Positions 32,598 to 42,367 of a stretch of DNA of 64,000 nt are shown here, piece after piece (position 1 is the stretch's first letter; each line of letters starts with the position of its first letter). The position numbers and the translations under genes were made by a program. Source of the DNA: JACCZX01 sp038216465 (GTDB lineage Bacteria; Pseudomonadota; Gammaproteobacteria; Burkholderiales; Burkholderiaceae_F). The notes under the pieces are model-generated. The model had not been told where the DNA came from. It was given only the letters and a program-made list of their open reading frames with translations, and made no database searches. The stretch is taken from positions 1 to 64,000 of the forward strand of contig JBBQQC010000015.1 of the NCBI GenBank assembly GCA_038216465.1. Direction: 5' to 3'.

Positions 32598-33221
32598 TCA
32601 TGCTTTGGAGTCGTCGCCGATCAGCACCACGGCGTCGGACAAATACTTGTGCGGCGGTACCGGCAGGTTGTCCGGCGCCGGCTTGTTCTTGAACACGCGG
32701 CCCGCCAGGTCGAACGTCGAGCCGTGGCACGGACAGACGAAACCGGGGTCGGAACCGAGCTGCGCGTTGGCGCCGGCCGCGAACGGTCCGATCGGATTGC
32801 AGCCCAGGTGCGTACAGATGCCGACCACCACCAGAGTCTCGGGCTTGATCGACCGATAGTCGTTGCGCGCGTAAGCAGGCGTCGGAAATGCGGTGCGCAG
32901 CGACTTCGGATCGGCCACCTCGCTGTCGACTTTGCGGATCGACTGCAGCATCTGCGGCGTCCGGTTCAAAATCCACACTGGACGGCCCTGCCACTCGAAT
33001 GAGCGCATCTCGCCGGGCGTTATGCCGGCGATATCCGCTTCCACCGGCGCCCCCGCGGCCTTGGCCCGCTCGGAAGGGAGAAACGAAGTGACAAACGGGA
33101 CCGCGGCCGCAATGATGCCGGCACCCCCGACGGTCGCAGCCACCGCAATCGTAGCTCTGCGCTCCTTGTCAATTGGTTTGTTCAGTGGCTCGCCACTCTC
33201 GGTGACGGTGGTCGTCGACAT
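32598..33221 (-). CDS. petA: Rieske iron-sulfur subunit of the bc1 complex
   Basis: The [2Fe-2S] protein that accepts the first electron from quinol at the Qo site. At 207 aa it has a twin-arginine motif (E-R-R-A-T-I-A-V) before its single N-terminal membrane helix, so it is a Tat substrate. Cluster ligands are in C-T-H-L-G-C-N and C-P-C-H-G-S. First gene of petABC, divergent from mscL. Confidence 0.97.
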   Translation of the reverse strand: MSTTTVTESGEPLNKPIDKERRATIAVAATVGGAGIIAAAVPFVTSFLPSERAKAAGAPVEADIAGITPGEMRSFEWQGRPVWILNRTPQMLQSIRKVDSEVADPKSLRTAFPTPAYARNDYRSIKPETLVVVGICTHLGCNPIGPFAAGANAQLGSDPGFVCPCHGSTFDLAGRVFKNKPAPDNLPVPPHKYLSDAVVLIGDDSKA

Positions 33222-33334
33222 GAAAGTCCCGGATCAAGGGAAGTTAGGAATGACGAGGAGAGGCGCACGCGGCACGCTGAGTACGAATGCGATTTGCAAG
33301 TCAGTTCGACGATGCGCCTCGAAGACAGCGCGGC

Positions 33335-33340
33335 ATTCTA
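33335..33340 (-). promoter_or_regulatory. Candidate -10 element for petABC
   Basis: TAGAAT, one mismatch from consensus, read on the minus strand 114 bases before the petA start, followed by GCCGCGC. No clear -35 is seen 16-18 bases upstream, so confidence is limited. Confidence 0.35.
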
Positions 33341-33401
33341 CTTGATCCGCGATAGCAATTTCCACTGGCGCTAGACTCGCCGCGACGTGACGGGGGCTTC
33401 C

Positions 33402-33821
33402 ATGGGAATGCTGAGAGAGTTTCGCGACTTTGCAGTTAAGGGCAATGTGATCGACCTGGCGGTGGGCATCATCATCGGTGCCGCATTTGGGAAGATCGTG
33501 GATTCGCTGGTGAAGGACGTCGTCATGCCCGTGATCAACGCCGTGTTCGGCGGCGCGGCCGATTTCTCCAATCGTTACGTGGTCCTCTCGGGCAGCGTTC
33601 CACCAGGGACGCCGCTGGAGGCCGCGCATAAAAGCGCAGTCGTTCTCGCCTGGGGCAACTTCCTGACCATCCTGCTCAACTTCATCATCCTTGCATTCGT
33701 GATCTTCTGGATGATCAAGGCCGTTAACCGTGTCCGTGCACGCCCGGACGCGACAGTCCCGCCGGCCGCCGAAGACATCCTGCTGCTGCGCGAGATTCGT
33801 GACGATCTCAGGCGACGATAA
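33402..33821 (+). CDS. mscL: Large-conductance mechanosensitive channel
   Basis: Inner-membrane pentameric channel that opens on membrane tension to release solutes during osmotic downshock. The 139-aa protein has the classical start [20 protein letters not shown], first helix [12 protein letters not shown], second helix [12 protein letters not shown] and a C-terminal cytoplasmic helix. The ATG at 33402 was chosen over a GTG 15 bases upstream because the family starts there. Confidence 0.96.
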   Translation: MGMLREFRDFAVKGNVIDLAVGIIIGAAFGKIVDSLVKDVVMPVINAVFGGAADFSNRYVVLSGSVPPGTPLEAAHKSAVVLAWGNFLTILLNFIILAFVIFWMIKAVNRVRARPDATVPPAAEDILLLREIRDDLRRR

Positions 33822-33950
33822 ACAGTCAAAGGCCGGCGATGCGGCACCCGCGCACGGACCGGCGGCGGGCGCGACAGCAGCCATGTGGGGAATAATGCTT
33901 GCCCTGTCAGACGCACCCGGCATTGCAGCCGCTTTTGGGATCGGTTCACT

Positions 33951-35111
33951 ATGATGCGTCGCCTCTGGCTCGTGTTTGCACAAGCCACCACCATCGGTCT
34001 GGCGCTGCTTTTTATCGTCTCTACGCTGCGACCCGAGTGGCTCGGGCGGCGCACGCCATCGCCGGCGCCCCTGCCCGCCGCCGAAAGCCTCGGCATCAAG
34101 CAAGCGATTCCCGATGTGCGCGCCAACGCACTGACCTCGTACGGCGGCGCGGTCAAGCTAGCCGCGCCGGCGGTGGTCAACGTTTATACGACCAAGGAAG
34201 TGCGTCGGCAGGGAGCGGCGGACGATCCGCTGTATCGCTACTTGTTTGGCGATGCGCGAGGCAACGACCGCGTGGCCAGCCTAGGCTCGGGCGTAGTTGC
34301 GACCCGCGACGGCTTTGTGCTCACCAACAACCACGTCGTACAGGCCGCTGACGAAATTGCGGTGGCACTGGCGGACGGTCGCCAGTTTGAGGCCAAGCTG
34401 GTCGGCGCCGACCCTGAAACCGATCTGGCGCTGCTGAAGATCGACGCACGCGATCTGCCGGCGATTACCTTCGGTCGCTCCGAGTCGCTGCAGGTCGGTG
34501 ACGTGGTACTGGCGATCGGCAACCCGTTCGATGTCGGCCAGACAGTGACCATGGGCATCGTCTCCGCGCTGGGGCGAACCAACTTGGGCATCAATACGTT
34601 CGAGAACTTCATCCAGACTGATGCTGCGATTAATCAAGGTAATTCGGGCGGCGCACTGGTCGACTCCAACGGGAATTTGGTCGGCATCAACACGGCGATT
34701 TTCTCGCGCACCGGCGGTTCGATCGGCATTGGCTTCGCGATTCCGTCGACGCTGGTGACGCAGGTGATGGACCAGCTGATCAAAAGCGGCAAGGTCCAAC
34801 GTGGCTTCTTCGGTGTCGAACCCGAGGACATTACGCGCGAAATGGCCGGCCTGTTGCGGCTGCCGCGTGAAAAGGGCGTGGTTCTAAAAGGGGTGCAGCG
34901 ATCGAGCCCCGCCGGCAAGGCTGGCCTCGAGCCCGGCGACGTAATGCTGAGCATTAACGGTCAGATGGTGGTGAACAGCAAAGCAATGTTGAACCAAATT
35001 TCGCAATTGCCGCCCGGATCTGACGCGCAAGTCAAGGTCGTGCGCGGCGCTAGAGAACTCGATATTCACGTCGCGGTTGGTGAGCGGCCGACGCCCCGCT
35101 CACGCAATTAG
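33951..35111 (+). CDS. Membrane-anchored HtrA-family serine protease, single PDZ
   Basis: Periplasmic quality-control protease of the DegS/AlgW/DegQ group. The 386-aa protein has an uncleaved-looking N-terminal helix (about 5-25), then a trypsin-like domain with the triad in T-N-N-H-V-V, D-L-A-L-L-K-I-D and Q-G-N-S-G-G-A-L, and one PDZ domain (about 285-375, G-V-V-L-K-G-V-Q, A-G-L-E-P-G-D-V). One PDZ and a membrane anchor favour a DegS/AlgW-like sensor role over a DegP-like chaperone. The start at 33951 excludes a 22-residue upstream reading of low plausibility. Convergent with the Sel1 gene, stops three bases apart. Confidence 0.92.
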   Translation: MMRRLWLVFAQATTIGLALLFIVSTLRPEWLGRRTPSPAPLPAAESLGIKQAIPDVRANALTSYGGAVKLAAPAVVNVYTTKEVRRQGAADDPLYRYLFGDARGNDRVASLGSGVVATRDGFVLTNNHVVQAADEIAVALADGRQFEAKLVGADPETDLALLKIDARDLPAITFGRSESLQVGDVVLAIGNPFDVGQTVTMGIVSALGRTNLGINTFENFIQTDAAINQGNSGGALVDSNGNLVGINTAIFSRTGGSIGIGFAIPSTLVTQVMDQLIKSGKVQRGFFGVEPEDITREMAGLLRLPREKGVVLKGVQRSSPAGKAGLEPGDVMLSINGQMVVNSKAMLNQISQLPPGSDAQVKVVRGARELDIHVAVGERPTPRSRN

Positions 35112-35114
35112 CGA

Positions 35115-35777
35115 CTATTGCGGTAGTTTGCCGCGCATCTCGCGCGCCTTGATCGCCGCGGCAGGCTCGCCGCCGCTGGCGGCCAGGCTGTAGTAGTAGA
35201 AGGCGCGCGAAAAGTCCTGCGCCACGCCTTCGCCTTTCTCATACAAACTGGCGACGATGTAGGCGGACGCCTCGTCGCCTTGGTCTGCTGCGCGCTCGTA
35301 CCACTGCGCCGCACTCCTGAAGTCTTGCGGTACGCCGCGACCGAGAAAGTATTGTGTGGCCAGACCGACCTGCGCTTCCAGGTGATTCTGCTCGGCTGCC
35401 TTGCGATACCACGCCGACGCGTCCTGCTGTGAGCGCGCGACAACTTCGCCCTGCTCATACAGCAGCGCCAGCGCAAACTGCGCACGTGCAAAACCGCGCT
35501 CGGCAGACTTGCGCAGCCAGGCGAGCCCCGCCACCGGGTCGGCGGCCGCGCCTTCTCCGCTGAGTAGCATCACGGCCAGATTGAACTGTGCGACCCGATG
35601 GCCGCGGTCCGCGGCCTTTCGATAGTGCCCCAGTGCGCGCGCCTGATCATTGTCAAGATACGCATTCCAGCCCGCGGCGACATCGGCGTCGTCGTCCGGA
35701 ACAGGCTGCACGGTGGCCGCAGCGACACCTCCGCATCCAAGTGCCCATGCCAGCAGCAGCCAGGCAACACGCTTCAC
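35115..35777 (-). CDS. Sel1/TPR-repeat exported protein
   Basis: A 220-aa protein with a signal peptide (K-R-V-A-W-L-L-L-A-W-A-L, ending A-A-A) followed by about five Sel1-like repeats from residue 38 to 205. The units carry the pattern A-A-x-x-G-x-x-x-A-Q-x-x-L-A with G-x-G between helices. Such repeats mediate protein interactions in the periplasm. The start is GTG at 35777, overlapping the tatC stop as GTGA. Last gene of the long minus-strand block. Function unknown. Confidence 0.85.
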   Translation of the reverse strand: MKRVAWLLLAWALGCGGVAAATVQPVPDDDADVAAGWNAYLDNDQARALGHYRKAADRGHRVAQFNLAVMLLSGEGAAADPVAGLAWLRKSAERGFARAQFALALLYEQGEVVARSQQDASAWYRKAAEQNHLEAQVGLATQYFLGRGVPQDFRSAAQWYERAADQGDEASAYIVASLYEKGEGVAQDFSRAFYYYSLAASGGEPAAAIKAREMRGKLPQ

Positions 35778-36550
35778 GTTGACGACGCTTCCTGCGGCGC
35801 AGCTGCATCGGCCCCCTTGGGACCACCGACGAAGCGCGCCACCAAGATTCCGAGCTCGTATAGGACGCACAGCGGAATCGCCAGAAGCAGCTGCGACAAC
35901 ACATCGGGCGGCGTAAAAATCGCCGCGACAATGAACGCGCCGACGATCACATAGGGGCGCGCCTTTTTCAGCTTGTCGACGCTTGCAATACCGAAGCGCA
36001 CCAGCAGCACGACGACGATCGGCACCTCGAACGTCAAGCCGAACGCGATGAACAGGCTCATAACGAAGCTGAAGTACGCCTCGATGTCGGGCGAGACCGA
36101 GACCGACGCCGGCGCAAAGCCCGCGATGAACTTGAACACAAAACCAAATACGACGAAATAGCAATACGCCATGCCGGCAAAAAACATGACGACACTCGAG
36201 GCGATCAGCGGCCCGGCCAGCCGCTTCTCATGCCGGTACAGGCCCGGCGCAACGAATGCCCACACCTGCCACAGCACGTACGGCAAAGCGATCAAGAATG
36301 CACCGAACAGCGTGACCTTAAGAGGCACCATAAACGGGGTGATCACGCCCGTGGCCAGAAGCTTGGTACCCGCCGGCAAGGCTGCCAACATCGGCCGCGA
36401 CAGAAAATCAAAGATCTGCTGCATGAAGAACGCCATCGGAATGAAAACAATGATGATGGCGATGGCGGCACGCACGATGCGCTGCCGAAGCTCGACCAGA
36501 TGCGACAGAAAGCTTTGCTCCGGCGCGGACTCTTCGCTCTCGGTAGTCAT
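35774..36550 (-). CDS. tatC: Sec-independent translocase protein TatC
   Basis: Core receptor of the twin-arginine translocase, binding the signal peptide of folded substrates. The 258-aa protein has the cytoplasmic start S-H-L-V-E-L-R-Q-R, the conserved F-x-F-x-x-P periplasmic region (F-A-P-A-S-V-S-V-S-P-D) and six membrane helices. It overlaps tatB by one base (TGATG). Substrates in this window include the Rieske protein and the Tat-type binding protein at 554-2155. Confidence 0.97.
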   Translation of the reverse strand: MTTESEESAPEQSFLSHLVELRQRIVRAAIAIIIVFIPMAFFMQQIFDFLSRPMLAALPAGTKLLATGVITPFMVPLKVTLFGAFLIALPYVLWQVWAFVAPGLYRHEKRLAGPLIASSVVMFFAGMAYCYFVVFGFVFKFIAGFAPASVSVSPDIEAYFSFVMSLFIAFGLTFEVPIVVVLLVRFGIASVDKLKKARPYVIVGAFIVAAIFTPPDVLSQLLLAIPLCVLYELGILVARFVGGPKGADAAAPQEASST

Positions 36551-37083
36551 CAGCGCCGAATGCGGGGCTTGTTAACGCGTGCGCGCGGTGCGCGCTTGTG
36601 GCGCGGAGCACTCGAAGCATCGGGCATCGCCAGTTGCCGCTTCAGCTTGGCAATCTCTTCACTCAACTCGTAGACGGTTGGCCCCGGCTTGTAGCGCCGC
36701 TGAAAGGTGCGGTCGACATACGCCTCGCGCGTGCCGTCCCACGAATAATCGGTCGGCGTCGCGCTGGTCGACGCCGCGGGATCGTCGAAGCCGGTATTCA
36801 GGCTCTTAACCGTCGAGTCGATGCCCGCCTGCAAACTGGAAATGTTTCCCTGCACCGTCGATTCGATCGAGCGCGCCATGTCGCGCGCTTCCTCCTGCAG
36901 TTTTTTCAGATCGGCCAACTCGACCTCGCGATTGATGTCGGACTTGACCTGCGCCACGTAACGTTGTGCCTTGCCCGCCCATTCGCCAACGGTGCGCGCG
37001 ACACGCGGCAGCCGCTCGGGGCCGAGCACGACCAGCGCTACCGTGCCGATGACGGCAAGCTCACCGAAACTGAAGTCGAACAT
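36550..37083 (-). CDS. tatB: Sec-independent translocase protein TatB
   Basis: Partner of TatC in substrate recognition. The 177-aa protein has the short N-terminal membrane helix M-F-D-F-S-F-G-E-L-A-V-I-G-T-V-A-L with the conserved Glu8, the hinge G-P-E-R-L-P-R-V-A-R-T, an amphipathic helix, and a long basic C-terminal tail. It lies between tatA and tatC in the usual order. Confidence 0.96.
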   Translation of the reverse strand: MFDFSFGELAVIGTVALVVLGPERLPRVARTVGEWAGKAQRYVAQVKSDINREVELADLKKLQEEARDMARSIESTVQGNISSLQAGIDSTVKSLNTGFDDPAASTSATPTDYSWDGTREAYVDRTFQRRYKPGPTVYELSEEIAKLKRQLAMPDASSAPRHKRAPRARVNKPRIRR

Positions 37084-37137
37084 CTGAGAGGTCGAGTGTC
37101 GGGCGTCTGACCAAACCCGCTCGACTGGCGTCGGGGC

Positions 37138-37374
37138 CTACGCGCGCGACGCCGGACCTTTTTCCTTGGCCTGTACGTCGATGGTTTGACCAGGTACCTG
37201 ACGTCGGTCGTCGACCTTGGTCGCTACGTCGTCGGTGCCCTCCTTCATTCCTTCCTTGAAGCCTTTGATCGCGCCGCCCATGTCTTTGCCGATGTTCTTC
37301 AGCTTGGCAGTGCCGAAGATCAGGACGATTACCACCAGAACAATCAACCAATGCCAGATTGAAAATGAACCCAT
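37138..37374 (-). CDS. tatA: Sec-independent translocase protein TatA
   Basis: Pore- or membrane-thinning subunit of the Tat system. The 78-aa protein starts [12 protein letters not shown], has the membrane helix, the hinge [14 protein letters not shown] and an amphipathic helix, then a polar tail. It is 54 bases upstream of tatB and nine bases after hinT. Confidence 0.97.
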   Translation of the reverse strand: MGSFSIWHWLIVLVVIVLIFGTAKLKNIGKDMGGAIKGFKEGMKEGTDDVATKVDDRRQVPGQTIDVQAKEKGPASRA

Positions 37375-37383
37375 TTCGTACTC

Positions 37384-37728
37384 CTACAGACGTTTCCACG
37401 GGCGCGGTCCGCCCAGGATATGGATGTGCAAGTGATTGACCTCTTGCCCGCCGTCCGGACCGTTGTTGATCACGAGCCGAAAGCCGTTGTCGCAGCCCTG
37501 CTCCTTAGCGAGCCTCGGCGCAAGGGTCACCATTTTACCCAACACCGCGTGATGTTCAGATCCGATGGTAAGCAACGAATCCACATGAGACTTCGGGATT
37601 ATCAAAAAGTGCACCGGAGCAGCCGGATGGATGTCGTGGAACGCCAGCATGTTGTCGTCCTCGAAAACCTTTTTACTCGGAATTTGGCCGCGTGCGATCC
37701 GGCAAAACAGACAGTCTTCGGGCGCCAT
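37384..37728 (-). CDS. hinT: HIT-family hydrolase, HinT type
   Basis: Purine nucleoside phosphoramidase of the histidine triad family. The 114-aa protein has the start C-L-F-C-R-I-A-R-G-Q-I-P, the P-x-x-P-V-H-F-L-I-I-P-K segment and the triad H-L-H-I-H-I-L-G-G near the end, with the normal length for HinT. It lies between hisE and tatA, spaced three and nine bases, its usual place in Betaproteobacteria. Confidence 0.95.
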   Translation of the reverse strand: MAPEDCLFCRIARGQIPSKKVFEDDNMLAFHDIHPAAPVHFLIIPKSHVDSLLTIGSEHHAVLGKMVTLAPRLAKEQGCDNGFRLVINNGPDGGQEVNHLHIHILGGPRPWKRL

Positions 37729-37731
37729 CGG

Positions 37732-38067
37732 CTACAGCCCGCGCGCCAACGCCTTGCGCAACGCCTGCTCCTCGATCCCCGATGTTCCGGCGCGCCTGGA
37801 GAGCTCGTCCAGCACATTCTCGGGGCGCAGGCCGTAATGCGAAAGCATGACCATGCAGTGAAACCAGAGATCGGCGGTCTCAGACACGATGCGTTCGCGC
37901 TCGCCGCCCTTGGCCGCCAGCACGGTTTCGGTCGCTTCTTCGCCGATCTTTTTCAGAATCGCATCGTCACCTTGCGTAAACAGGCGCGCGACATACGACT
38001 CGGCTGCATCACCGCCCTTGCGTGAATCGATGACATCGGCCAGTTGCTTCAAGACCGCATCGTTCAT
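37732..38067 (-). CDS. hisE: Phosphoribosyl-ATP pyrophosphatase
   Basis: Second step of histidine synthesis: hydrolyses phosphoribosyl-ATP to phosphoribosyl-AMP. A 111-aa all-alpha MazG-related enzyme with the metal-binding E-E-A-T-E and the E-x-A-D-L-W-F-H motif. It is a separate gene from hisI and overlaps it by four bases. Confidence 0.96.
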   Translation of the reverse strand: MNDAVLKQLADVIDSRKGGDAAESYVARLFTQGDDAILKKIGEEATETVLAAKGGERERIVSETADLWFHCMVMLSHYGLRPENVLDELSRRAGTSGIEEQALRKALARGL

Positions 38068-38447
38068 TTGCCGGCCATCAGTTCAGGATCTTGCAGTACC
38101 GGATCGACGATCCGCCAATGTTGCCCATCGAGCCGGCGAAAAAAACAGCTTTCCCGGCCTGTGTGACAGGCGATGCCGCCTGTTTGCTCGACAGCGTACA
38201 ACACCACATCGCCGTCGCAATCGAGGCGAATTTCGACCACGCGCTGCCAGTGACCCGATTCCTCGCCCTTGCGCCATAACTTGTCGCGCGAGCGCGACCA
38301 GTACACCGCCTGGCGGGACGCCGCCGTCTCAGCTAATGCCTCGCGGCTCGCCCACGCGACCATCAGCACGCGAGCGCTGACGTAATCCTGCGCGATGACG
38401 GTCACCAGACCATTGCCGTCGAACTTGACCTCGTCAAGCCAACTCAC
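38064..38447 (-). CDS. hisI: Phosphoribosyl-AMP cyclohydrolase
   Basis: Third step of histidine synthesis, opening the adenine ring. The 127-aa zinc enzyme shows [17 protein letters not shown], the metal-binding D-C-D-G-D and the Cys pair in [10 protein letters not shown]. It overlaps hisF and hisE by four bases on each side. Confidence 0.97.
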   Translation of the reverse strand: MSWLDEVKFDGNGLVTVIAQDYVSARVLMVAWASREALAETAASRQAVYWSRSRDKLWRKGEESGHWQRVVEIRLDCDGDVVLYAVEQTGGIACHTGRESCFFRRLDGQHWRIVDPVLQDPELMAGK

Positions 38448-39235
38448 GCGAGCCTCATTTGAATTCCACAGTCAACCATGTATTGCTTTGCCTGCAGCAC
38501 CGTGAACTCGCCGAAATGAAAAATCGACGCCGCCAGTACCGCGTCGGCACGTCCGAGTGTCACGCCATCGGCCAAGTGCCGCAGCGTACCCGCACCGCCC
38601 GAAGCAATCACCGGAACCGACACGGCATCGGCTACGGCGCGCGTCAGCTCCAGGTCGAAACCGGATTTCGTCCCGTCGCGGTCCATGCTGGTCAATAGGA
38701 TTTCGCCAGCACCAAGCTCTACCACCCGGCGTGCCCAGTCGATCGCATCGAGCCCGGTCGCGGTGCGCCCACCGTGGGTGTAGACCTCCCAGCCGGATGC
38801 TGCCGATCCATGTCGTGCGTCAGGCGAAGAATCGATCCGGCGCGCATCGATGGCCACCACTATGCACTGTGAACCGAAACGCGCGCTGGCGTCGGCCACC
38901 AACCGCGGAGATTGCACCGCCGCCGTGTTGATCGAGACTTTATCGGCACCGGCGTTCAGCAGGCGGCGCACATCGTCGACCTTGCGCACGCCGCCGCCCA
39001 CGGTCAGCGGTATGAAAACCTGATTCGCAACCGCTTCGATCACCTCGACGAGGATGTCGCGCTGATCCGAACTGGCCGTGATGTCGAGAAACGTAAGTTC
39101 GTCGGCGCCTTCTGTGTCGTAGCGGCGTGCAATCTCGACCGGATCTCCCGCGTCGCGCAAGCTCACGAAGTTAACGCCCTTGACCACGCGTCCCGCGTTG
39201 ACGTCCAGACAGGGGATGACGCGCTTCGCGAGCAT
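38444..39235 (-). CDS. hisF: Imidazole glycerol phosphate synthase, cyclase subunit
   Basis: TIM-barrel subunit that uses ammonia from HisH to form imidazole glycerol phosphate and AICAR. The 263-aa protein has the first catalytic Asp in [14 protein letters not shown], phosphate-binding motifs G-G-G-V-R and A-S-G-G-A-G, and the second Asp near residue 130 in V-A-I-D-A-R. It overlaps hisI by four bases. Confidence 0.98.
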   Translation of the reverse strand: MLAKRVIPCLDVNAGRVVKGVNFVSLRDAGDPVEIARRYDTEGADELTFLDITASSDQRDILVEVIEAVANQVFIPLTVGGGVRKVDDVRRLLNAGADKVSINTAAVQSPRLVADASARFGSQCIVVAIDARRIDSSPDARHGSAASGWEVYTHGGRTATGLDAIDWARRVVELGAGEILLTSMDRDGTKSGFDLELTRAVADAVSVPVIASGGAGTLRHLADGVTLGRADAVLAASIFHFGEFTVLQAKQYMVDCGIQMRLA

Positions 39236-39264
39236 CGTGAAAGGTGGTCGCCGAATGCCGCCGG

Positions 39265-40008
39265 TTATGCGGTTAACGCGTCGGCCCGCTCTTGTGCCGC
39301 CTTGAAATCGATTGCGCCTTCGTACAGTGAGCGCCCAAGCACGACACCTTCAACGCCCTCTTCTTCCATCGCGCACAGCTGCTCGATGTCTTGGAGGTTA
39401 GCCACGCCGCCGCTGGCAAACACAGGGATCTTCACGTGCCGCGCCAGCTCGCGCGTCGCGTCCAGGTTCACTCCCGTCATCATGCCGTCACGTCCGATGT
39501 CGGTATAGATAATCGCCTCAAGCCCGTAGTCTTCGAACTTCACCGCAAGGTCGGTCACGTCATGGCCGGTCATCTTGCTCCAGCCGTCGGTCGCCACCTT
39601 CCCGCCTTTGGCATCGAGCGCAACGATCACGTGGCCGCCGAATGCACTGCAAGCGTCATGCAGGAAACCGGGGTTCTTCACGGCGGCAGTTCCTATCACG
39701 ACAAAGCTAACGCCATCGTCGATGTAACGCTCGACGATATCGAGATCGCGCAAGCCGCCCCCGAGTTGCACCGGCAATTGGTCGCCCACCGCTTTGACGA
39801 TTTTCTTTATCACTGCTTCGTTGACGGGCCGGCCCGAACGCGCGCCGTTCAGATCGACGATATGTAACCGGCGCGCACCCTGGTCGCGCCAATGGCGCGC
39901 CATTGCCACCGGGTCTTCGGAGAACACGGTTACATCGGCGTCCATGTTGCCCTGGCGCAGACGCACACAGCGTCCGTCTTTCAGGTCAATGGCCGGGATC
40001 AGCAGCAT
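39265..40008 (-). CDS. hisA: ProFAR isomerase
   Basis: Fourth step of histidine synthesis, an Amadori isomerisation on a TIM barrel related to HisF. The 247-aa protein starts [16 protein letters not shown] and has the Asp pair in A-I-D-L-K and Y-T-D-I-G-R-D-G. The ATG at 40008 was chosen because it matches the family start; a TTG 30 bases further out gives an unlikely extension. It lies 33 bases after hisH. Confidence 0.96.
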   Translation of the reverse strand: MLLIPAIDLKDGRCVRLRQGNMDADVTVFSEDPVAMARHWRDQGARRLHIVDLNGARSGRPVNEAVIKKIVKAVGDQLPVQLGGGLRDLDIVERYIDDGVSFVVIGTAAVKNPGFLHDACSAFGGHVIVALDAKGGKVATDGWSKMTGHDVTDLAVKFEDYGLEAIIYTDIGRDGMMTGVNLDATRELARHVKIPVFASGGVANLQDIEQLCAMEEEGVEGVVLGRSLYEGAIDFKAAQERADALTA

Positions 40009-40041
40009 AAGGTTTGCGCGGACGCAACCTTGAGGCAACGC

Positions 40042-40668
40042 TCAAGGGTTCCAGCGCGTGAAATTTTCGTAGATGCGTAGGCCGGCGGCGGCGCTTTTTT
40101 CCGGATGAAACTGGGTGGCAAAAATATTATCTCTCGCAACGGCGCAGGTAAAGACGTCGCCGTATGTAGTTTCCCCTGTAATCATGTCCTTTTCACGGGG
40201 TGCGACGTAGTAACTGTGCACGAAATAGAACCAGCTTTCGTCATCGATTCCGTCCCATAGCGGGTGCGGCCTGCTCTGCTGGACGCGGTTCCACCCCATA
40301 TGCGGCACTTTAAGCCGCCCGTTTGATCCGGCCATGTCAGACCGAAAGCGCACCACCTCGCCGCCGAACAGCCCCAGCCCAAGGGTTTCGCCTTCCTCGC
40401 TGCGCTCGAACAGCATCTGCTCGCCGACGCAAACGGCGAGGAGCGGCTTGGTGAGCGCCGTCTGACGAACCGCTTCTTCCAGACCCGATTCGCGCAGATA
40501 TCGCATGCAATCCGGCATCGCACCTTGCCCTGGAAACACAACGCGCGCGGCGGCACGCACCACGGCGGAATCCGACGTCACCTGAACGCGCTCCTGCGGC
40601 GCGACGTGCTCGATCGCCTTGGCAACTGAACGCAGATTGCCCATGCCGTAATCGACAACAGCGATCAG
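40042..40668 (-). CDS. hisH: Imidazole glycerol phosphate synthase, glutaminase subunit (probable CTG start)
   Basis: Class I glutamine amidotransferase that supplies ammonia to HisF. The nucleophilic Cys is in [10 protein letters not shown], and the His-Glu pair in Q-F-H-P-E-K-S. The first ATG in frame (40644) would drop the conserved first strand I-A-V-V-D-Y-G, which is encoded directly upstream. No ATG, GTG or TTG precedes it in frame near the hisB end. A CTG at 40668, with AAGGGG ahead of it and overlapping the hisB stop as CTGA, gives the full 208-aa domain and copies the ATGA coupling used elsewhere in this operon. The start at 40644 remains the conservative alternative. Confidence 0.9.
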   Translation of the reverse strand: MIAVVDYGMGNLRSVAKAIEHVAPQERVQVTSDSAVVRAAARVVFPGQGAMPDCMRYLRESGLEEAVRQTALTKPLLAVCVGEQMLFERSEEGETLGLGLFGGEVVRFRSDMAGSNGRLKVPHMGWNRVQQSRPHPLWDGIDDESWFYFVHSYYVAPREKDMITGETTYGDVFTCAVARDNIFATQFHPEKSAAAGLRIYENFTRWNP

Positions 40669-41270
40669 AGCGACCCCTTGGTCGACGGCACTCCCGCTGC
40701 CCGCGGATCACGCTCGACCGCCGCACGCAGCGCCCGCGCGAACGCCTTGAAGACCGTTTCGCACTGATGATGCGAGTTGTCGCCCCGCAGGTTGTCGACG
40801 TGAACGGTCGCAAGAGCATGGTTGGCAAAGCCCTGGAAAAATTCATGCGCGAGATCGACGTCGAACCCGCCGATCATTGCGCGGGTGAACGGCACGTGCC
40901 ACTCCAACCCGGGTCTGCCCGACAAATCGATAACAACGCGAGAAAGCGCCTCATCGAGCGGTACATACGCATGGCCGTAACGGCGGATGCCTGCCTTATC
41001 GCCCAGCGCCTTCGCCAGCGCCTGCCCAAAAGCGATGCCGACATCCTCAACGGTGTGATGGCCGTCGATGTGCAGATCGCCACGCGCTTCGATCGTAAGA
41101 TCGATCGCGCCGTGCCGGGCGATCTGCTCCAGCATGTGATCGAAAAAGCCGATGCCGGTAGCAAGCCGGCCGGTACCGCCGCCATCGAGATCGACGGCAA
41201 CACGGATCTGCGTTTCCTTGGTGTTGCGTTCGACCTCGGCGCGGCGAGAGCTGCCAGTCATCGTGCTCAT
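40665..41270 (-). CDS. hisB: Imidazoleglycerol-phosphate dehydratase
   Basis: Monofunctional Mn-dependent dehydratase of 201 aa, without the phosphatase domain fused in enterobacteria. Metal-binding repeats [15 protein letters not shown] and the late H-A-L-A-T-V-H-V and S-H-H-Q-C-E are present. The histidinol-phosphate phosphatase must therefore be encoded elsewhere. It overlaps hisC by four bases. Confidence 0.98.
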   Translation of the reverse strand: MSTMTGSSRRAEVERNTKETQIRVAVDLDGGGTGRLATGIGFFDHMLEQIARHGAIDLTIEARGDLHIDGHHTVEDVGIAFGQALAKALGDKAGIRRYGHAYVPLDEALSRVVIDLSGRPGLEWHVPFTRAMIGGFDVDLAHEFFQGFANHALATVHVDNLRGDNSHHQCETVFKAFARALRAAVERDPRAAGVPSTKGSL

Positions 41271-42367
41271 TGTCTGACACCAACTGACGCGTGTAGCGCC
41301 TTCATGAAAGTCTCATTTTCCGCGACAGTGCCCACTGTAACGCGCAAACAGCCTGCGAGCAGCGGATGCGTGGAAGCCACGTTCTTTATCAGCACGCCGC
41401 GCTGCTTTATCGCGGCGAACACGGCATCGGCGTTCGCCACCCGAAACAGGATGAAATTCGCCGCCGAATCGAACGCGCGCACACCCGGGGTTGCCTGCAG
41501 CTGGCTGAGCAGTTTGCCGCGTTCGCTGCGCAGCGAGGCCGCTTGCGCGTCCAGGATCGACATGTTTTCGATCATCAAATCCGCCACAGCAAGCGTCAGC
41601 ACGTTGACGTTATACGGTGGGCGCAGCTTCTCGAATTGCTGAATCCAATCGGTGTCCGCCGCTAAATAACCGAGGCGGATACCGGCCAACCCGAGCTTGG
41701 ACAGCGTGCGCAGCACCAGTAGGTTCGGCGTTCGCTTCAGCAGAGGCATCCACGTATCTTGCGCAAACGGCAGATACGCTTCGTCGATAACAACGATGCC
41801 CGGCGCGGCGCGCAAGATCGCGTCGATTGCGCCGCGATCGAACAGATTGCCGGTCGGGTTGTTCGGATAAGCGATGAAAATGACTGCTGGTCGATGCTCG
41901 TCGATCGCCTTCAGCATTCGCTCCGTGTCGAGCGTAAAGTTTTCCTTCAGCGGCACGCCCACGTAGTTGCAGTGATCAAAGCGTGCCGACATCTCGTACA
42001 TCACGAAGCTCGGCGCCGGCGCCAGCACCGTCGTGCCCGGCTTGGCGCACGCCAGAATGATCAAGTGAATCAGCTCGTCGGAGCCGTTACCGAGCATGAT
42101 CTGCATGCCGCCCGGTAGTCCTACTACTTTGCCCAGCCGTTCCTTGAACCCACGCGGGTCCGAGAGTGGGTATCTATTCAGCGCCTGTTTTCCGAGTCGC
42201 TCACCCAGTTGCTGCTGCAGCCCTTCAGGCAGCGAAAAAGGATTTTCCATCGCGTCCAATTTCACAAACCCGACGGCGCTGGGCACCGGATACGCTTCGA
42301 TGGCGCGCACATCTTCTCGAATCACGTTGAGATCGGGGCGGGGACCCAAACGGTCCATCGAGTTCAT
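41267..42367 (-). CDS. hisC: Histidinol-phosphate aminotransferase
   Basis: PLP enzyme that converts imidazole-acetol phosphate and glutamate to histidinol phosphate. The 366-aa class II aminotransferase has N-G-S-D-E-L-I, N-P-N-N-P-T-G around A-Y-P, D-E-A-Y-L-P-F and the PLP Lys in [13 protein letters not shown]. It overlaps hisD by one base and hisB by four. Confidence 0.97.
   Translation of the reverse strand: MNSMDRLGPRPDLNVIREDVRAIEAYPVPSAVGFVKLDAMENPFSLPEGLQQQLGERLGKQALNRYPLSDPRGFKERLGKVVGLPGGMQIMLGNGSDELIHLIILACAKPGTTVLAPAPSFVMYEMSARFDHCNYVGVPLKENFTLDTERMLKAIDEHRPAVIFIAYPNNPTGNLFDRGAIDAILRAAPGIVVIDEAYLPFAQDTWMPLLKRTPNLLVLRTLSKLGLAGIRLGYLAADTDWIQQFEKLRPPYNVNVLTLAVADLMIENMSILDAQAASLRSERGKLLSQLQATPGVRAFDSAANFILFRVANADAVFAAIKQRGVLIKNVASTHPLLAGCLRVTVGTVAENETFMKALHASVGVRQ

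Noticed and set aside
33234..34103. 289-aa minus-strand frame across the petA-mscL-protease region
   Set aside because: Overlaps mscL and the protease start on the opposite strand and has low-complexity composition.
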